Below, piece by piece: positions 12,452 to 25,614 of a stretch of DNA of 64,000 nucleotides. Position numbers and translations under genes: made by a program. The stretch is taken from the NCBI RefSeq assembly GCF_000002995.4, contig NW_025062479.1, positions 22,378,721-22,442,720 of the forward strand, read 5' to 3'. A model generated the notes under the pieces. It ran no database searches. It was not told the origin of the DNA and saw only the letters and a program-made list of their open reading frames with translations. Position 1 is the stretch's first letter. Each line of letters begins with the position of its first letter. The stretch comes from Brugia malayi. Its lineage: Eukaryota > Nematoda > Chromadorea > Rhabditida > Onchocercidae.

Positions 12452-14022
12452 TATGATAAATATTGATTATACATAGAAAGGTAATTTGTAAGTGAAATAA
12501 TTTAAAAGGTAAATGATGGAATTGAAAATGCTACTGTAACTGAAGAATTGCCAGCTCATATAGAAGAATTCATTAGCTTATTAAAACCAAAAGTACGAAA
12601 ACGAAGGAACTGGAAAGAATCAAAGCAAAAATGTAAACTAATTTATTGATTATTAATAAATAACATTGCTTTCTTTTTTACCTAAAATAAATTAAAAATT
12701 AAGAATAAATTTATATTAATTATCTGAGAATTTTTTATTTTTTAAATCAAATATTTTAATTGTTATAAAAAAATTATCCTTTTTAAAAAGATTATTTTTA
12801 TTTTTTTTAAGCAAATAATTGCATCATAGCTAAATGACTAATTTAACTGTAACATATTAATTACTGAAAACAAAAGTAATGAATAAAATTTAAGCAAAAT
12901 TTAAGCGACTGTAATATTCAATTAAAAAATAAAAAAAAATTTTCAAATTTTTAACTCATTATTTTTAGCTTTTCATAAAATTATATATACTGCTAGAAAC
13001 AAAAAATTATTATTTATAGTTTTTTTTTTTTTTTGCTTAAAATTTGATAAAAATTCGATAAAGAACAAATGCATTTAGTTTTATGAATTTTAATTTAAAT
13101 AATATGAAATTAAAAATATTTCATCGTATTTTTTAATATTTTCTTTCAATTATAGTATTGGGTTCAGCAATAACGATTAGTTGTAATTATAAAAAAGGTG
13201 AAGAAATTGTACAAGGTTGGACCGGATTGTGTAATTTATGTTGGCAATGGAGAAAGCTACCGGCTAATTATTTTCCGGTTTTGCTTAATGAAGTTTCATG
13301 TGATACCAGTGATGTGGGATGTCTTTCAGGTTTTATATTTATTTGTTTGTTTTTTCTTTTTTGCTTTTTCTTCATTTAATGATGCTTATTATATGTAAAA
13401 ATAAGTGAAAAAGTTTTAGTTTAATTCTTTAAAATTTAAAAAACATTCATTTCTATTCATTAATTTATATATTTTTATATTTTATCAATTATTTCGATGA
13501 TAGTATTAAACTAAATTTATTCATCCTTTCTTTTCTTCAATCTCTAAATTTTTGTTTGGGAAAAATTTTAAAACAAAAAAAAATTATTCCTTTTGAAATT
13601 AATGAATTAGTTTGAAAAAATTTAGTTTGATAATTTAAAAAAAAAAAATTGATAAATAAAAAAAACAAAATAAAATCATGGTAGTCTAAGTAAGACAAAA
13701 ATAAAAGAGACTAAACTAATTACTTAAATAATTGATAATCCTTTATTTAAATTTCATTGATGTTTAATTCATTTCTTAATATTAAATCATTTTTCCCTCT
13801 TCTCTTTTTTTGATAGTTAGAAAAAAAAAAAAAAAAAACACTTCACTAATTATAAATTCAGGTTTTGGTAATTGTCGCCCAGTGATGCGTACCATAAATG
13901 TTCTCCGTAATGCGGGTACCCAAAAATCTACCCGATGGGTACAGGAATCAATCAATACAATATCAGCCTGTGAATGCCAGGTGGAAATTGGAACTCCGTT
14001 ACATTCACTTGTTTTACGTTAA
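10579..14022 (+). CDS. secreted PTTH/Trunk-like cystine-knot prohormone
   Basis: Six exons: 10579-10686, 11284-11490, 11950-12138, 12509-12632, 13156-13329 and 13862-14022; phases agree and the product is 320 residues. Exon 1 encodes a signal peptide (MDQLWLVLLLQLSFMKTIS). The pro-region carries CPLC, CPCVKPPGSNEC and CDGKECQACK motifs. A tetrabasic furin-like site, RKRR, sits at 198-201. The remaining 119 residues have eight cysteines (219, 235, 238, 258, 265, 272, 304, 306) and the marks of the prothoracicotropic hormone/Trunk family: LPANYFP after the first cysteines, C-R-P followed by TINVLRN, and a final RWVQES with SACEC. In insects these ligands act on the receptor kinase Torso; noggin is a more distant relative. 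The role in a nematode is unknown. The weakest junctions are the exon 2 donor (GTAGTA, or GTAAAA three bases later) and the exon 4 acceptor. The gene stands alone in a desert. Confidence 0.8.
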
Positions 14023-15971
14023 ATTAAACTTTTTCCCACTTTTTTCTTTCTATTTAATTATTATTTGTGAAATTTTAGAATTTTAACTAATCAAATTTTT
14101 GTAAATATATTTTTTGAACCTTTTTTTTTTGTTGATTTTAATTATTATTATTATTATTAGCAGAATAATATGTTAATCTAATTTACTATTATTGTTACCC
14201 ATAATTTTATATAATTATTTGGTTATCATTTGACAATTGGCTCGTTAATATTAATTCATTGAATTATTGTTCATGCTATAATCATTGCTACTCATCGTTT
14301 TCTTTGTTTATTTTAAATTGTAAGCAATTTAAATTATCAAAAAATGAAAAATGTTCCGATATATAACTTTTTATTGCTATCTAAAAAAAGGATGCATAAT
14401 TTTATTAGCAAAATTATTTTAATTATTTCATTTCTCTTAATTCAAAAAGCAATATTTTAGTTCAATGTTTTTATTAATTCATATACATATATATTTTTTT
14501 TTGCCAATATTTTATTGTTATAGAAAGCAAAAAAAAAAAGTATGTTACTCAGGTATAAAAGATTAAAGGTTTTTACTCTACTGAAACTCTCAAAGGTTTA
14601 TTGCTTTAAAAAAGCTTTTACAATATATTATTTACGAAATTTAATGTAACTTATTTTAAAATGAGTGTTTTTTTTTTTTCAAATTGATTATATATAATTA
14701 ATTAGAAGGAAAAAAAAAAACGGACAGTAACATTTATTTGCTCAACGTATATGTTCCGAAATTTAAAAAAAAAAAAAATATGCGCAATTTTTTTTTATTG
14801 CTATATGCTTATTTTCTAATTTGGTTTAAATATTTAAAAATTATTTTCGAAATGCTTCCTGCTGCTATAAATTTTAGCCATTTTTCTTCTATTTTATTTG
14901 CTTTCATATATTGTAATTAGTAGTTATAAAATAAATTAAATTTCTTGATGAAAAGATGAAATTTTATTTCTATCAATAAAATTCTATTTTAAAAATGTAA
15001 TTAAACTTTTTTTTTGGTATTATTATTTAATCATTTATAACCTTCAAAAAAGTCATAGTAATATAAATAACACATTTGCTATTTCATTGTTTACGACTAT
15101 TTTTTTTTTTTTTTTTTTTTTAAGCTGAAAGCATTGAAAGTTTGGAATTGAACAAATGAATAATTATTATAATTTAGAAGCAAACGAAACGATTATTATT
15201 ACTTTTTTTTTTTTGTTAAATTTTTTGTATTATGAATGCGTTTAATGTGTTATAAGCGATGCTTAAAAACTTTACACTTAAATAAAAGTAAGTATTTCAT
15301 TTAATATATCAATAAAAAAAATTTTTTTTTTTTAAAGAAATTCAAAGAAATCAAATTTTGCATTGTAATATGAAAATTTACAAATTATTACAATCACATT
15401 TTGTTAAATTTCATTTTTAACAACTAACAAAAATATGAATGTATTCTAATAAACTTTTTTTCATTACTACAAATTGATTTCAGTTCATAATTTCAAAATT
15501 AATTCGACAACTAAAATTCACATTGTTAAGTTTTTTTTTTTTTTTTCTATCACTTTATCACATTACTTATATCTTTTATCACTAAGTTGATTTAAAAATA
15601 AGTTAGAGAAAAGACTGAAAATATAAATTTTTAGTTTTTTAAGAAAAATAAATTTAAATTTTTCATTCATTTAGAGTATTAAAAAGAAACAAAAAGGAAA
15701 GGAAAAAAAAAATGAATTTTGAAGAATTTTTTATATTACAATTTAAATACAAGGATTGTTGGAATAAAAAGAGAGAGAGAGAGAGGGAGAGAGAGAAAAA
15801 AAAATCGCATTATTCTTTCGAATTTTATCATATATGCCGGATTTGGGAACAAACTTAATTCAAATAAATTTGTCAAACGTCAAATCTATTTTATTTATTT
15901 GTTGTTGTAGTTGTTATTGTTGTTTATTGTTGATGTTATTGTTGTCATTGTAATTGTCGTTTGTTTCTTTT
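14023..15971. other. intergenic region between two convergent secreted-peptide genes
   Basis: No exon is supported. The stretch is dominated by T and A homopolymers, with a GA-rich microsatellite at about 15771-15795. The PTTH-like gene (plus) and the small peptide gene (minus) point toward each other across it, so it should hold both 3'UTRs. Confidence 0.5.
15771..15795 (+). repeat. GA microsatellite
   Basis: An interrupted (GA)n run of about 25 bases, broken by one GGG. Simple-sequence repeat with no coding context. Confidence 0.9.
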
Positions 15972-16865
15972 TTATTGATTCCTCAGTCGATTTTGAAGAA
16001 TATTCCATCTATAAAAATTTAAATTTGGAAATGAAAATTATTGCTAACAGATTTTGAATGATATAAGTAAATAAAATAATTTTAAAAAATTTGAAAAAAT
16101 TGCAAGAGAAAATATGAAAGAAAAACCCAAGATGAAATCGTTTTTGAATCGGTTCCGGCATTTTTGATATTTGCGCATCATCAGGAATTGCAACTTGATC
16201 ATCGTCACCAATCATAATTGGCCAACCACTGATGATGTATCTATGACAATAATTAAGTATATAATAATTAATTATTTATTTCATTTCTTTTTCTTTAATT
16301 ATAATTCAATTATATTCTAAATTAATATTTCAATGAAATTTCTGATCAATTCGTTAAATATTGGCATTGATAACATAATTTTTTAATTTTAACAGAACTA
16401 TTAAGATGATAACATTTATTTTTGTAGAAAAGTAAAATAATTGATAAAATTAAAAAAATTATGATCATAATAAATAACTAAATAAGAAATGAATTAAATG
16501 GATGAAAGAATGAATTTAAAAAGAAATAAATAAATAAATCAAAAAATAAGTAAATAAAATACTCAAAATAATATAAAAAAATAAATAAAGAAATATTAAT
16601 AAACAAATGCAAGAATATTTTACAAATCTTTCTCTATTTTTTTTTTTCAAATACGATAATATCATTTGCATATTTACTGCTAATTTTTTTTTCAAATTTA
16701 ATTAGTCTATCATTCGTCTTTCTAATGATAAATTTGAAATTTTCGTAAGTCAGACAATAAATAAAATACGATTGATTGATAAACTTACGGTCTATGGTGA
16801 TAAGCTGATAATTGCATTGTTATCATGCAAAAGACAACCATTGTTAACAGATATGTATTTCGCAT
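15972..16865 (-). CDS. small secreted peptide precursor, unrecognised family
   Basis: Three minus-strand exons join in phase: 16865-16789, 16240-16127 and 16008-15972, giving 75 residues. Exon 1 is a signal peptide (MRNTYLLTMVVFCMITMQLSA) and ends at a GTAAGT donor. The mature part begins YHHRPYIISGWPIMIGDDDQ and carries a dibasic KR at residues 59-60. Cleavage there would release the 15-residue peptide FHLGWNILQNRLRNQ. It lacks a C-terminal Gly, so amidation is not predicted. Exon 2 could also read on without splicing into a Phe/Ile-rich tail, but the GG|GTTTTT donor with the T-rich intron ending TTTTTATAG gives a more sensible end. AATAAA overlaps the stop codon and AAATAAATAAA follows about 60 bases downstream. 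I do not recognise the family; a neuropeptide or other secreted signal is an inference from the layout. Confidence 0.55.
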
Positions 16866-19123
16866 TATTAACATTTATGTTTCTGCAAAATTAATTATTT
16901 GTAATTTAGTATTTAATTTTTGTTAACAGAATTATTCAATTGAATTTAAGTGATATAAAGAATGAAAGAAAATCATTTTAAAATTACTGAATCATTAAAT
17001 TTATAAATCAGTGAATTTTGTGAAAATTTTATAATTCTTTAACTTATATTATTCGATTAAATTGCAAATGGAATAAATTTGAAGGAAATTTGAAATTACT
17101 TTCAATTCTAACAATGTATCATTAATAAAACATTTGATTACTATTTACATTTTATGATAATTAATTGATAAATTAATTTCTCTCTCATTTTTTTCCCCTA
17201 TAAACAAATAAATAATATAAAATTAATATAATAATTAATGTTAATTTTCAAAAGTATAATTTTTCAAAAATTGCAATCTATAAAGATATTAGAGGGTAGT
17301 AGCAAGTGGAATACTAATGAATCAACGATTGTTGGAAGTGAAAATATGAAATGTGCCGAAAAATATTTCATTGTCATTGCTATTTGGCTAATGATTGATG
17401 AATTTGCACCTTAATTAGTGCAAAAATAAAAAAAAAAAAATGCAAATTCAAGTTAATTCAATTGGTAAAAATTAAAAAATTTTATTAAAATCCAAAATTT
17501 AATTCTGTTTTTCATTAATTCAATTAAATTTATTTTATATTATTTTGATAAATATAATAGCAAATAATATGATACCAAGAAATTGAAATTGTAGTTAATT
17601 AGTGAATGCTCAAGAAAATGTAATATATTTGAAATGTTCAATTTTAATTTACATAATTTTTTTTTAGTTAATGAAATTTTGATCATAAAATGTCAAACAA
17701 ATTCAAATGTTCTTTAATTTTTTTTTTTTTGCAATTTTGTTTCAATTAAATGTATTTAATTTAAAAAATAAGTGCTTTTTTTTATAAACTAAGAAATTGT
17801 AAAACAAAAAAAAAAAAAGCATTTAATTATTTTTAAATTAAATACAAATTACTGTAATGAAAAATTTCACATTTTGATACTAAAAGTTTTAAAGTTATAT
17901 TATTTGTAATTATAAGTTAATGAAAATTTATAATATAAAAGCAAGCAAAAAAGAAAATGGATTGTTGTTAATTTGTTTATCAAATTAATTACATACAAAC
18001 AAATAATGTTTTATAAATATTTTAATTGAATAAATTTAATTTCAATTTAATTTGTGCTTATTTAAGCAAAGAAAAAGCTTTCTAATAAAATAGGAAATTG
18101 CAAAATGAAACAAATTATTGTAAATATAGAGAAAAAATTGAATTATTTGATAATTTTAAACGAATTACTACTTTTTTTTTCCATAATAATTTTATTCTTT
18201 TCATAATTATTTTAATTTAAAATTTTAAACAATGTCTTATAAATTATTATAAATGAATAAATTTTGTGTTTAATTAAGCAAAAAAAAAAAAAAATTTTTT
18301 TCTAAGAAAATAAGAAATTATTAAATAAGTTAAAATATTATAAATATAGAAGAAAAATTAAATTCATTCATAATTTTAAACGTTTTCAATTAGGAATGAT
18401 TTAAATAATAAAAAAGCAGAAAAATTCATTGCTCACAAACACACACAATCACAGTTATATATATTTGCTATTTGAAATGAAATTTGAAAAATAAGTGTTT
18501 AAAACTGGCAAAACTTAACCACCCATTACTATTAACAAAAGCATAATTACATACTTTAGTAAATGTCTTTGATTATCATTTTTTTTTTTTATATTTTTCC
18601 TTCAAAATTTTAAACAAATAAAGAAAAGAATTTTTTTTTGTTTTCACTATGCAAAATGTTATTCATTAAAATTTGACAAAATTTTCAAAATTTGAAGAGA
18701 GCACTTTTTTGTGATGATGAAAGAAAAAACAAAAAAGAAAAGGATGGAAATCTTTTGAGAAATAAAAATAAACTCAAATATGTTTTATAAAAAATATATT
18801 CAAATGAATGATAATTAATAAATAAATAATTTAATAAGCAGATAAATTGAATTTTGTGCGTTGTTTGTGTATGCTTAATTAATTAAAAAAAAAAAAATTG
18901 TTTAATTAAAGAATTATTTTTCAATTATATCAAATTGTATAGCAGAAATTAAATTATGTGAAAAGAAAACAAAAATAAAAAAGTAATTTTATGTTGTTTA
19001 ATATTATTATTGTTATTATTACCAAATCGTATCATATCATACATATTTCTGATAATATTACAAATATATGTTATAATTGTTTTAATATATATTGCTGAGT
19101 ATTTGATGTAGTATTTTTTAAAA

Positions 19124-19355
19124 ATTTTGACAGGATTTTTTAATATTTTTCTTATGTTTTTTTATATTTTTGATAAGATTTTTCGATATTTTTGTATGAT
19201 TTTTTAGTATTTTTGTTATAATTTTTCAATATTTTTGATAAGATTTTTTAATATTTTTGATAAAAATTTTAAATATTTTTGTATGATTTTTTCGATATTT
19301 TCGATATGATTTTTTAAATATTTTTGATACGATTTTTAAATAATTTTGATAAGAT
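19124..19355 (+). repeat. degenerate minisatellite, about 20-bp unit
   Basis: Roughly ten imperfect copies of the unit TATTTTTGATAAGATTTTT follow one another, with GTATGA and CGATATGA variants. The following 250 bases keep scattered GATATGAT and GATATTAT echoes, so the array may once have been longer. Confidence 0.75.
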
Positions 19356-20387
19356 ACTGATTATTCAATCTGACATTTTTGGGCGATATTATCAGTTATC
19401 AGATATGATACTTTTCATATTTAATATTCGATATTATATGGGCGATATTTTGTTTGTGCAACTTTACTACTATTTAATATCGTTCGACGTTTTTGATATG
19501 ATAATGAATGTGTGATATAATCTTACTGAACATCATAAACTGATATGTTAGTGTTTCTAAATAACTTTATCAGTGATCTGGTATAGTCTTACTAATTATA
19601 TGATATGATGTGATATGATGTTTCTGATATAATTGATAAATCGATTTATAATCCATCAATTTATCTATTCGTCAAGGAAGCAATTATCACTAATCATTAA
19701 ATGTTATCATCAAACTTTAACATTTTTCTTATCTTTAAAACAACACATTAATTTTGCATTTGCATTTTCAATCTTTTATATTATGCTAATTTAATTCATC
19801 GTCATCTTTCTTTTTTCCATTCTTCTATTTCATATTTATTTATTTCTACATTTTAAACAAATAACTTCCGGTTTTCCTGTTTCCTGATCCTGACACTCGC
19901 TTTTTTCTCACTTTCTTTTCGGTTAATTTTTTTTTCTTTCTTTCTATTATTCCTTTTGTCATATCTTTTTTGCTTCAATGCCTGCATTTTCATTTTTTTT
20001 TTACTGCTAAAATCAATGCACTTATTTTGAAAGTATTTGAATGATTGAAGAATAAGCGCAAAGGGAGCAACAATTGAGGAAAAAAGAAGTATAATAAGGA
20101 CAAAGTGAAGGAAAAAAAGTAAAATAAAATAAAATGAAATTAGCTAAGAAATTATTTCACATCTCTCTCTCTCTCTCTTTTACTATTTATTCATTATTTA
20201 TCTTTTCATGCTCCTTAATAGACTTTTTATTGATTATATTTTGTTGTTTTAAAACTTTATCCCAAAGCTCTAGAAATTTTAGACTTTTTTTTATCGATTT
20301 TTTCTTTCCTTTTCTTTCATTTTCCTAACCATTACAAATAACAATAACAATAAAACAATTTAAAAAAAAAAAAAGAAATCTAGCAAT

Positions 20388-20467
20388 GACAATAACAATA
20401 ATACCAACTACAATAATATCAACAACAATAACAACAACAGCAACAACAATAACAATAACAACAGCAA
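20388..20467 (+). repeat. CAA/AATAAC microsatellite
   Basis: A run of ACAATA, ACAACA and GCAACA triplets. In frame it would encode Gln, Asn or Thr runs, but stops and A/T tracts on both sides argue against coding use. Confidence 0.85.
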
Positions 20468-23400
20468 ATTCTATTTTCGTTTTATTTTTATTGATTCCAC
20501 TTAAAGAATACTTCTAATATTCCATTTCTCTCCTCATTTCATCCTTCCACTTTTACTCTTTCATTCTCTCTAAATTCTTTTCCATTTATTTTTATTTTCA
20601 AAGATAACAACAAAATTGTGTTGCGTAAGCTTCTGAATTAGCTTCTGAGCTTATTTAGAGTAAATCCTATTTTCCATACTTTTACAACATCAAAAATCAT
20701 TGCACAAACATTTAAACATATATCAGTTTTATCAGCTCATCATCATCATCTCATCCTTTCCAATTTATCTTTTCACTTCAATAAATATATCAAAACAATA
20801 TTTCCTTTTTTTATTAATAAATATTTCAAAAAAAAAAAAAAAATGGATGGTTAAATTAATAAATTATACTTTTAATCCAAAAAGTAAAATTAGCACAAAA
20901 AAAAAGGAAAGAAAAAAGAATTTTATCACAAACAAAAATAGAAATAAATCATTTTACATCTGAAATATTTCCTTTTTTTTTTTTGTATTCAAAAATCATA
21001 TTTTATACTTTAAAGAAAAAAAAAATGTTTTCAACATTCAATTACCAGAAAAAAAAAAAGAAATCGATTCAACTTTTCAATTATTAGAAATGCATGCAAA
21101 ATATGAGATAAGTATAATTATAATTTAATTAAATTGAAGTAATAAAATGACTAGCTTGAATCTTAAAAAAGAAAAAAGTGAAGAAAAGAGTACTTTTCAG
21201 TTATTGCATATTTTTTCATTTATCAAAATGAATTTTCCTTTTTAAATCAGTATTATCGATAAATTAATTTCAAAAAAAAAAAAAAAAAAAGAAAAAAAGC
21301 AATGAAATTGTAAAATTTTTGGTGATTATTTTGTATTTTTAATAATTTTTTTTGACGAAATTTTCGTCAAAAATTTTAGATTTGAAATTATTATTATTAT
21401 CATCAAAAAATATTATCACCATCAAGAAATTGTTATCATCATTACTACTACTAATAATAGCTATACTCTCATATACTTATTCTTAATTTTCTCTTTTCAA
21501 ATATCAAAATCATAACAAAAAATTTATAAAAAGCTCAATTTTTAGCAAAATAACTGCTAAAAGGAAAAAAAAAAAATTAAAAATGAAAAATAATGTAAGG
21601 CGGAAAATGAAAAGAAAACGAATTAAATTAGAATTTTTTTTTTTTCTTTTTAGAAAAATTTTTATAAAAATATATTTTAAATGAAATGAGTGCGATTTTT
21701 GTGCACTAACGTACCTCTTATAAAATAATCTATTAGAAAGCAAAAAAAAAAAAAAAAAAAAAATTAGAAATACTCAAAATTTTTCCAATCATTTTTAAGT
21801 AATTAAATATTTATATATAATAGTTTAATTTTTTTAAACAGCTTGACATCACATATTTTTTGCGTATCAGTTCTATTTAAATGTTTTATACTATTTGATT
21901 TAATTCTACTATTAAGTAATACTTATTGATTAGTGTCAATTTTAATTTAATTAGCTGATGAATAAGGATATTTCAAACCAGTTCAAATTTTGATCTCATT
22001 TTCATTCCTCATCGCCAATCAAATGTAAACATTTACAACTATCCTTTTATTGTTTGGTTTTATTTCCAAATTATTATAAATGATTGCTGTTTTAAAGTTT
22101 ATTTCAATTTCTCATATTACTAATCAGTTTATTAGCTTATGAATGTTGCTAATGATTTTATTTTCACTCTTTTTTTTTTTTTTTTTTTTGATAATTTCAA
22201 ATACTAATATTAATTGTTTACATATTTCATATATTACAACATATTTATATAATATATCTGTTTTTATTTACTTTTTAAACTTTTTGAAAACATAATATCT
22301 AACAAATTTATGAACCCGTAGTTATGTTCGATAATTTTAATTTCATTACTTGAAACAATTTCAAATTTAAATTCGTATATTCCATTTATTCATTTTAAAA
22401 ATTATCATTTGTTGCTTAATTAGGAAGGAAAAAAGCACAAAAGAAGGCAAAAGAAAAAAAAAATTCAATTCAAATGCTAACACAAACAGAATATTACGAA
22501 CAAAAAAAGTAATTGTTTACTTTTTTTTTTAGAAAATTTCACGATTCTTAACAAAATTTTATAAAATCTTATAACTGTCAATAATTTTGAAAAATATAAT
22601 TTAAAATCATTTTCGCCCTTATATTTTTTTTGAAATTTTAACCATTATAAGTGACATTTTAAGTGTTTTCTTTTATTTTTTTTTTCATTTAATTTCTTAT
22701 ATTCTATAAATTAAAAAATAAAACTAAGAAAACAAACGAACAGAAAATTTGTAAAATTTTTAATCATAATTTTATTAAAATTTTAAAATAAAACTTCTCA
22801 ATTTGCTTCATACTTATTTGTTTATTGATGCACTAAACTTTTTCATCGTTTTTACTTTTTCCACTTTTTTCTCCGCCTACAATAGATCAATCGAAAAATA
22901 TTTATTACACATTTTGTTACATTTTGAAAAATTCCCTTTCAAAGTTTTTTTTTCTCCCTTCTTTTTTCTTTTTAGTCATCATTTTATTCACTAGTAATTG
23001 TTGAAATTTAATTAAATTTTAATTTTAATCTTATAATTATGAATATGTAAATTAAGTAGATAACAATTAATTACTTAAGTAGACTAATGTTAGAATAAAT
23101 AAGTATAGAGAGTAGTGATTGAATAATTAATTATGATGCAAATAATAATAATTATTATTTCGGTTTCCTTTTAATAGACAACAGAACAATTTTAAAAAAA
23201 AAAGAAAAATATTTAGAATAAATTAAATGCATTAGATTAGCATAAAGTTTTTGATATTCTTACAAATTATTTAATAAAATAATAGATATTCGTGAAAACT
23301 TAATTCATATCAATTTTACATAATATTTGCATTTTAATTAATAAAACAAAAAGTTAATTTCAAATTGAGTAGCAAGCATAGTAACAAAAAGTTAACGAAT

Positions 23401-24137
23401 TTTAAAGTTTAATTGATCAATATTTATTTTAAATATGAAAAATATGAGAAAAAAAAAACTTTAATATGAGTTTATTTGCAATATTTTTTGATTTATTTTA
23501 AGTAATAATAATATTATCAAAATGCATTAAAAAGCAGAAAAAAAAAAAAATAAATAAATAGTTACAAAAAAGTTTTCAATAATTTTTCTTTTTTTTTAAA
23601 AAAAATCAATCAAAGTTTTTTATTAGAAAAATTTTATATGCGTTTTTGTTTAAATATAATTTTCGTATTTTTCATGTAAGTGACTGATCAATTTCAATAA
23701 TTTTCAATTTTTAATTGTAAATTTTAATAATTGAAAAAATCATTTTTAACAGTTATTTAGCGATTTGAAAAAATTATTTTTGACAACTATTAACAACATT
23801 GTTAAAATTTTAATTTATGGTTGTTTAACAGTTCAAAAAAATTTTTTTTTTTTGAGAGAAAATTTGAAGAAAATTTGATAATTTTGAAAATAATTGTTAA
23901 AAGCTCAACATAAATCAAATTGTTCATTAAAATAATTGCAAGTTAACATTAGTTATATTAAAATTTCCAGTTGAGAGAAAAAAAAAAATAATTTTTGCTG
24001 ATTCTCAAATTATTAATAATTTCCTATCAGAAATCATTTTTTTCGTCTCTCTTCTTTTTTTGAAACTTTTGAAGAATTAAAAAAAAAAAAATATTTTTAT
24101 ATATAAATAATGCTTAGATACAAATCAATTGTTAATG

Positions 24138-24194
24138 ATATTATTATTATTATTATTGTCATTATTATTATTAATATTATTATTATTATTATTT
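24138..24194 (+). repeat. ATT microsatellite
   Basis: Interrupted (ATT)n run of about 57 bases. Confidence 0.9.
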
Positions 24195-24481
24195 GTTATC
24201 CATGATAACGAAAAATGAAAAATAATTTTTTTTTTTGTTTACTTCATTCTATACTTTACGGATTACTTTTCTATTGATAATTGTTTTTTCTTTTTTTGTT
24301 AAATTTGCAAATTCTAGATGATATTTATCAGTGAAAGTGTCACAGTGTCATATGATTTGATTTATTTATTTGAATGGTTCAAAGAATACCATTATCACAT
24401 CTTAGGAATGTTAAACTTTTCCAGTTATCGATAACCAAAATTTATTTAACAAACAATCAAATTCCTTCAATAACAATGCAA

Positions 24482-24564
24482 TGTGTCTGTGTGTGTGTGT
24501 GTGTGTATGTGTGTATGTGTGATGCACGTGTGTGTGTGTGTGTGTGTATATGTGCACACATATA
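24482..24564 (+). repeat. GT microsatellite
   Basis: Interrupted (GT)n of about 80 bases, broken by GTATGT and a central GATGCACG. Alternating purine-pyrimidine sequence of this kind can adopt Z-DNA, but no function is implied. Confidence 0.9.
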
Positions 24565-25066
24565 AAAAATGCAGTGAAAAAAAAAAAAAAAAAGATGCGA
24601 ACATTACAAATGTAACATTTTAATAATATACATATGAATTTTTTTTAAATTTAATTCAGATTTTAAATAATAATTTTTAATTTTAAAAAATAATTATTTT
24701 TAAATAATTTTTAATTTAAATTGTTAGTTTTATATCTTGTATGATTAGTATGAATATGTAAGTTATTTATTTATTCACTTATAAAATTAAACAAAACTTT
24801 AAAAAAATGAAATTTTTTTAATATTTATTAAGGAATATACAAGGATATTCCGATTATGCTACGATCAGAATATTTTTTATTAATAAAATATTATCACAAT
24901 TAATATATCAATTTAGTTGATAATTATTCGTATTGATTGAATGGAATAATTTAGTAACTTATAGTAAAAATTGTTCTTTTTTTTTTCATAAAACTCAGTA
25001 TTGAAAATTAATTTCATTAAGTAATATACGAACTTGCGTTATAGTTGTATATATTATATTGTGATC

Positions 25067-25172
25067 ACAAAATGTCATAGGTCAATTTTTACATATTATT
25101 ATGGTGACAAAATGTCATAGGTCAATTTGTACATATTATTATGGTGACAAAATGTCATAGGTCAATTTGTAC
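25067..25172 (+). repeat. 40-bp tandem repeat, nearly three copies, each with AGGTCA
   Basis: The unit begins ACAAAATGTCATAGGTCAAT and repeats at 25067, 25107 and 25147, nearly identical, with the third copy truncated. A weak fourth echo (AAATGTCATTGGTTAAATTT) begins at about 25200. Every full copy holds AGGTCA, the half-site bound by many nuclear receptors. It lies about 2.7 kb upstream of dyn-1. Confidence 0.85.
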
Positions 25173-25444
25173 ATTTCAAATTTTCCGTGTTATCAATGGA
25201 AAATGTCATTGGTTAAATTTAGCGAAAATGTTTGCTTACCATTTTGATAGCAAAAAAAAAAAATATGGCAATATTAAAAAATTTTTAAAAAAAAGTTTAA
25301 TTTGACCATAGTGAGTCATCAATTTTTCCGTTTTTTTTTCTCTTTTACTGAATGATTTTGCCGGATGATAAATGATTAGAGCAGGAATGGTAACTGTTTA
25401 GTATTTGATAGAATTGATATTAGTTGATGTATGATTCATTACAG

Positions 25445-25614
25445 GTTTCTCTGTTCGGTGATTTTACCAGGTGGAAACCGGTCAGTGAGAAATAACTGTT
25501 GCATACTGTCCCTCACAAAGGCTGTTTGCGTGTACGGTGACGCAGGTCGAGGGTCAACGAGAATTTTGGAGGACAGATGGAAGATAGAGGAAGGTCGTGG
25601 TGAATATTTAGAAG
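25445..25614 (+). other. GC-richer patch, possible exon or 5'UTR exon
   Basis: A 170-base block stands out from the AT-rich background. It is preceded by a good acceptor (TCATTACAG) and followed by a donor (GAAG|GTATAAG). One frame is open throughout and continues upstream to an ATG at 25431; it includes LEDRWKIEEGRGEYLE and GDAGRGSTR. I recognise no family. It might be a non-coding first exon of dyn-1, part of an unmodelled gene, or an RNA gene. Confidence 0.3.

Larger units (their letters stand above)
16866..25440. other. gene desert, AT-rich, with simple repeats
   Basis: About 8.5 kb without a supported exon on either strand. The open frames present come from homopolymers and microsatellites. 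A patch at 17280-17410 is slightly more complex and holds a 22-codon frame starting MKCAEKYFIVIAIWL, but it has no splice partner. Named repeats inside are listed separately. Confidence 0.55.

Noticed and set aside
17347..17415. Short frame MKCAEKYFIVIAIWL... resembling a signal peptide
   Set aside because: Ends after 22 codons at a stop with no donor site; no downstream exon fits.
24482..24564. Open frame of Cys/Val repeats over the GT microsatellite
   Set aside because: It is simply the translation of (GT)n.
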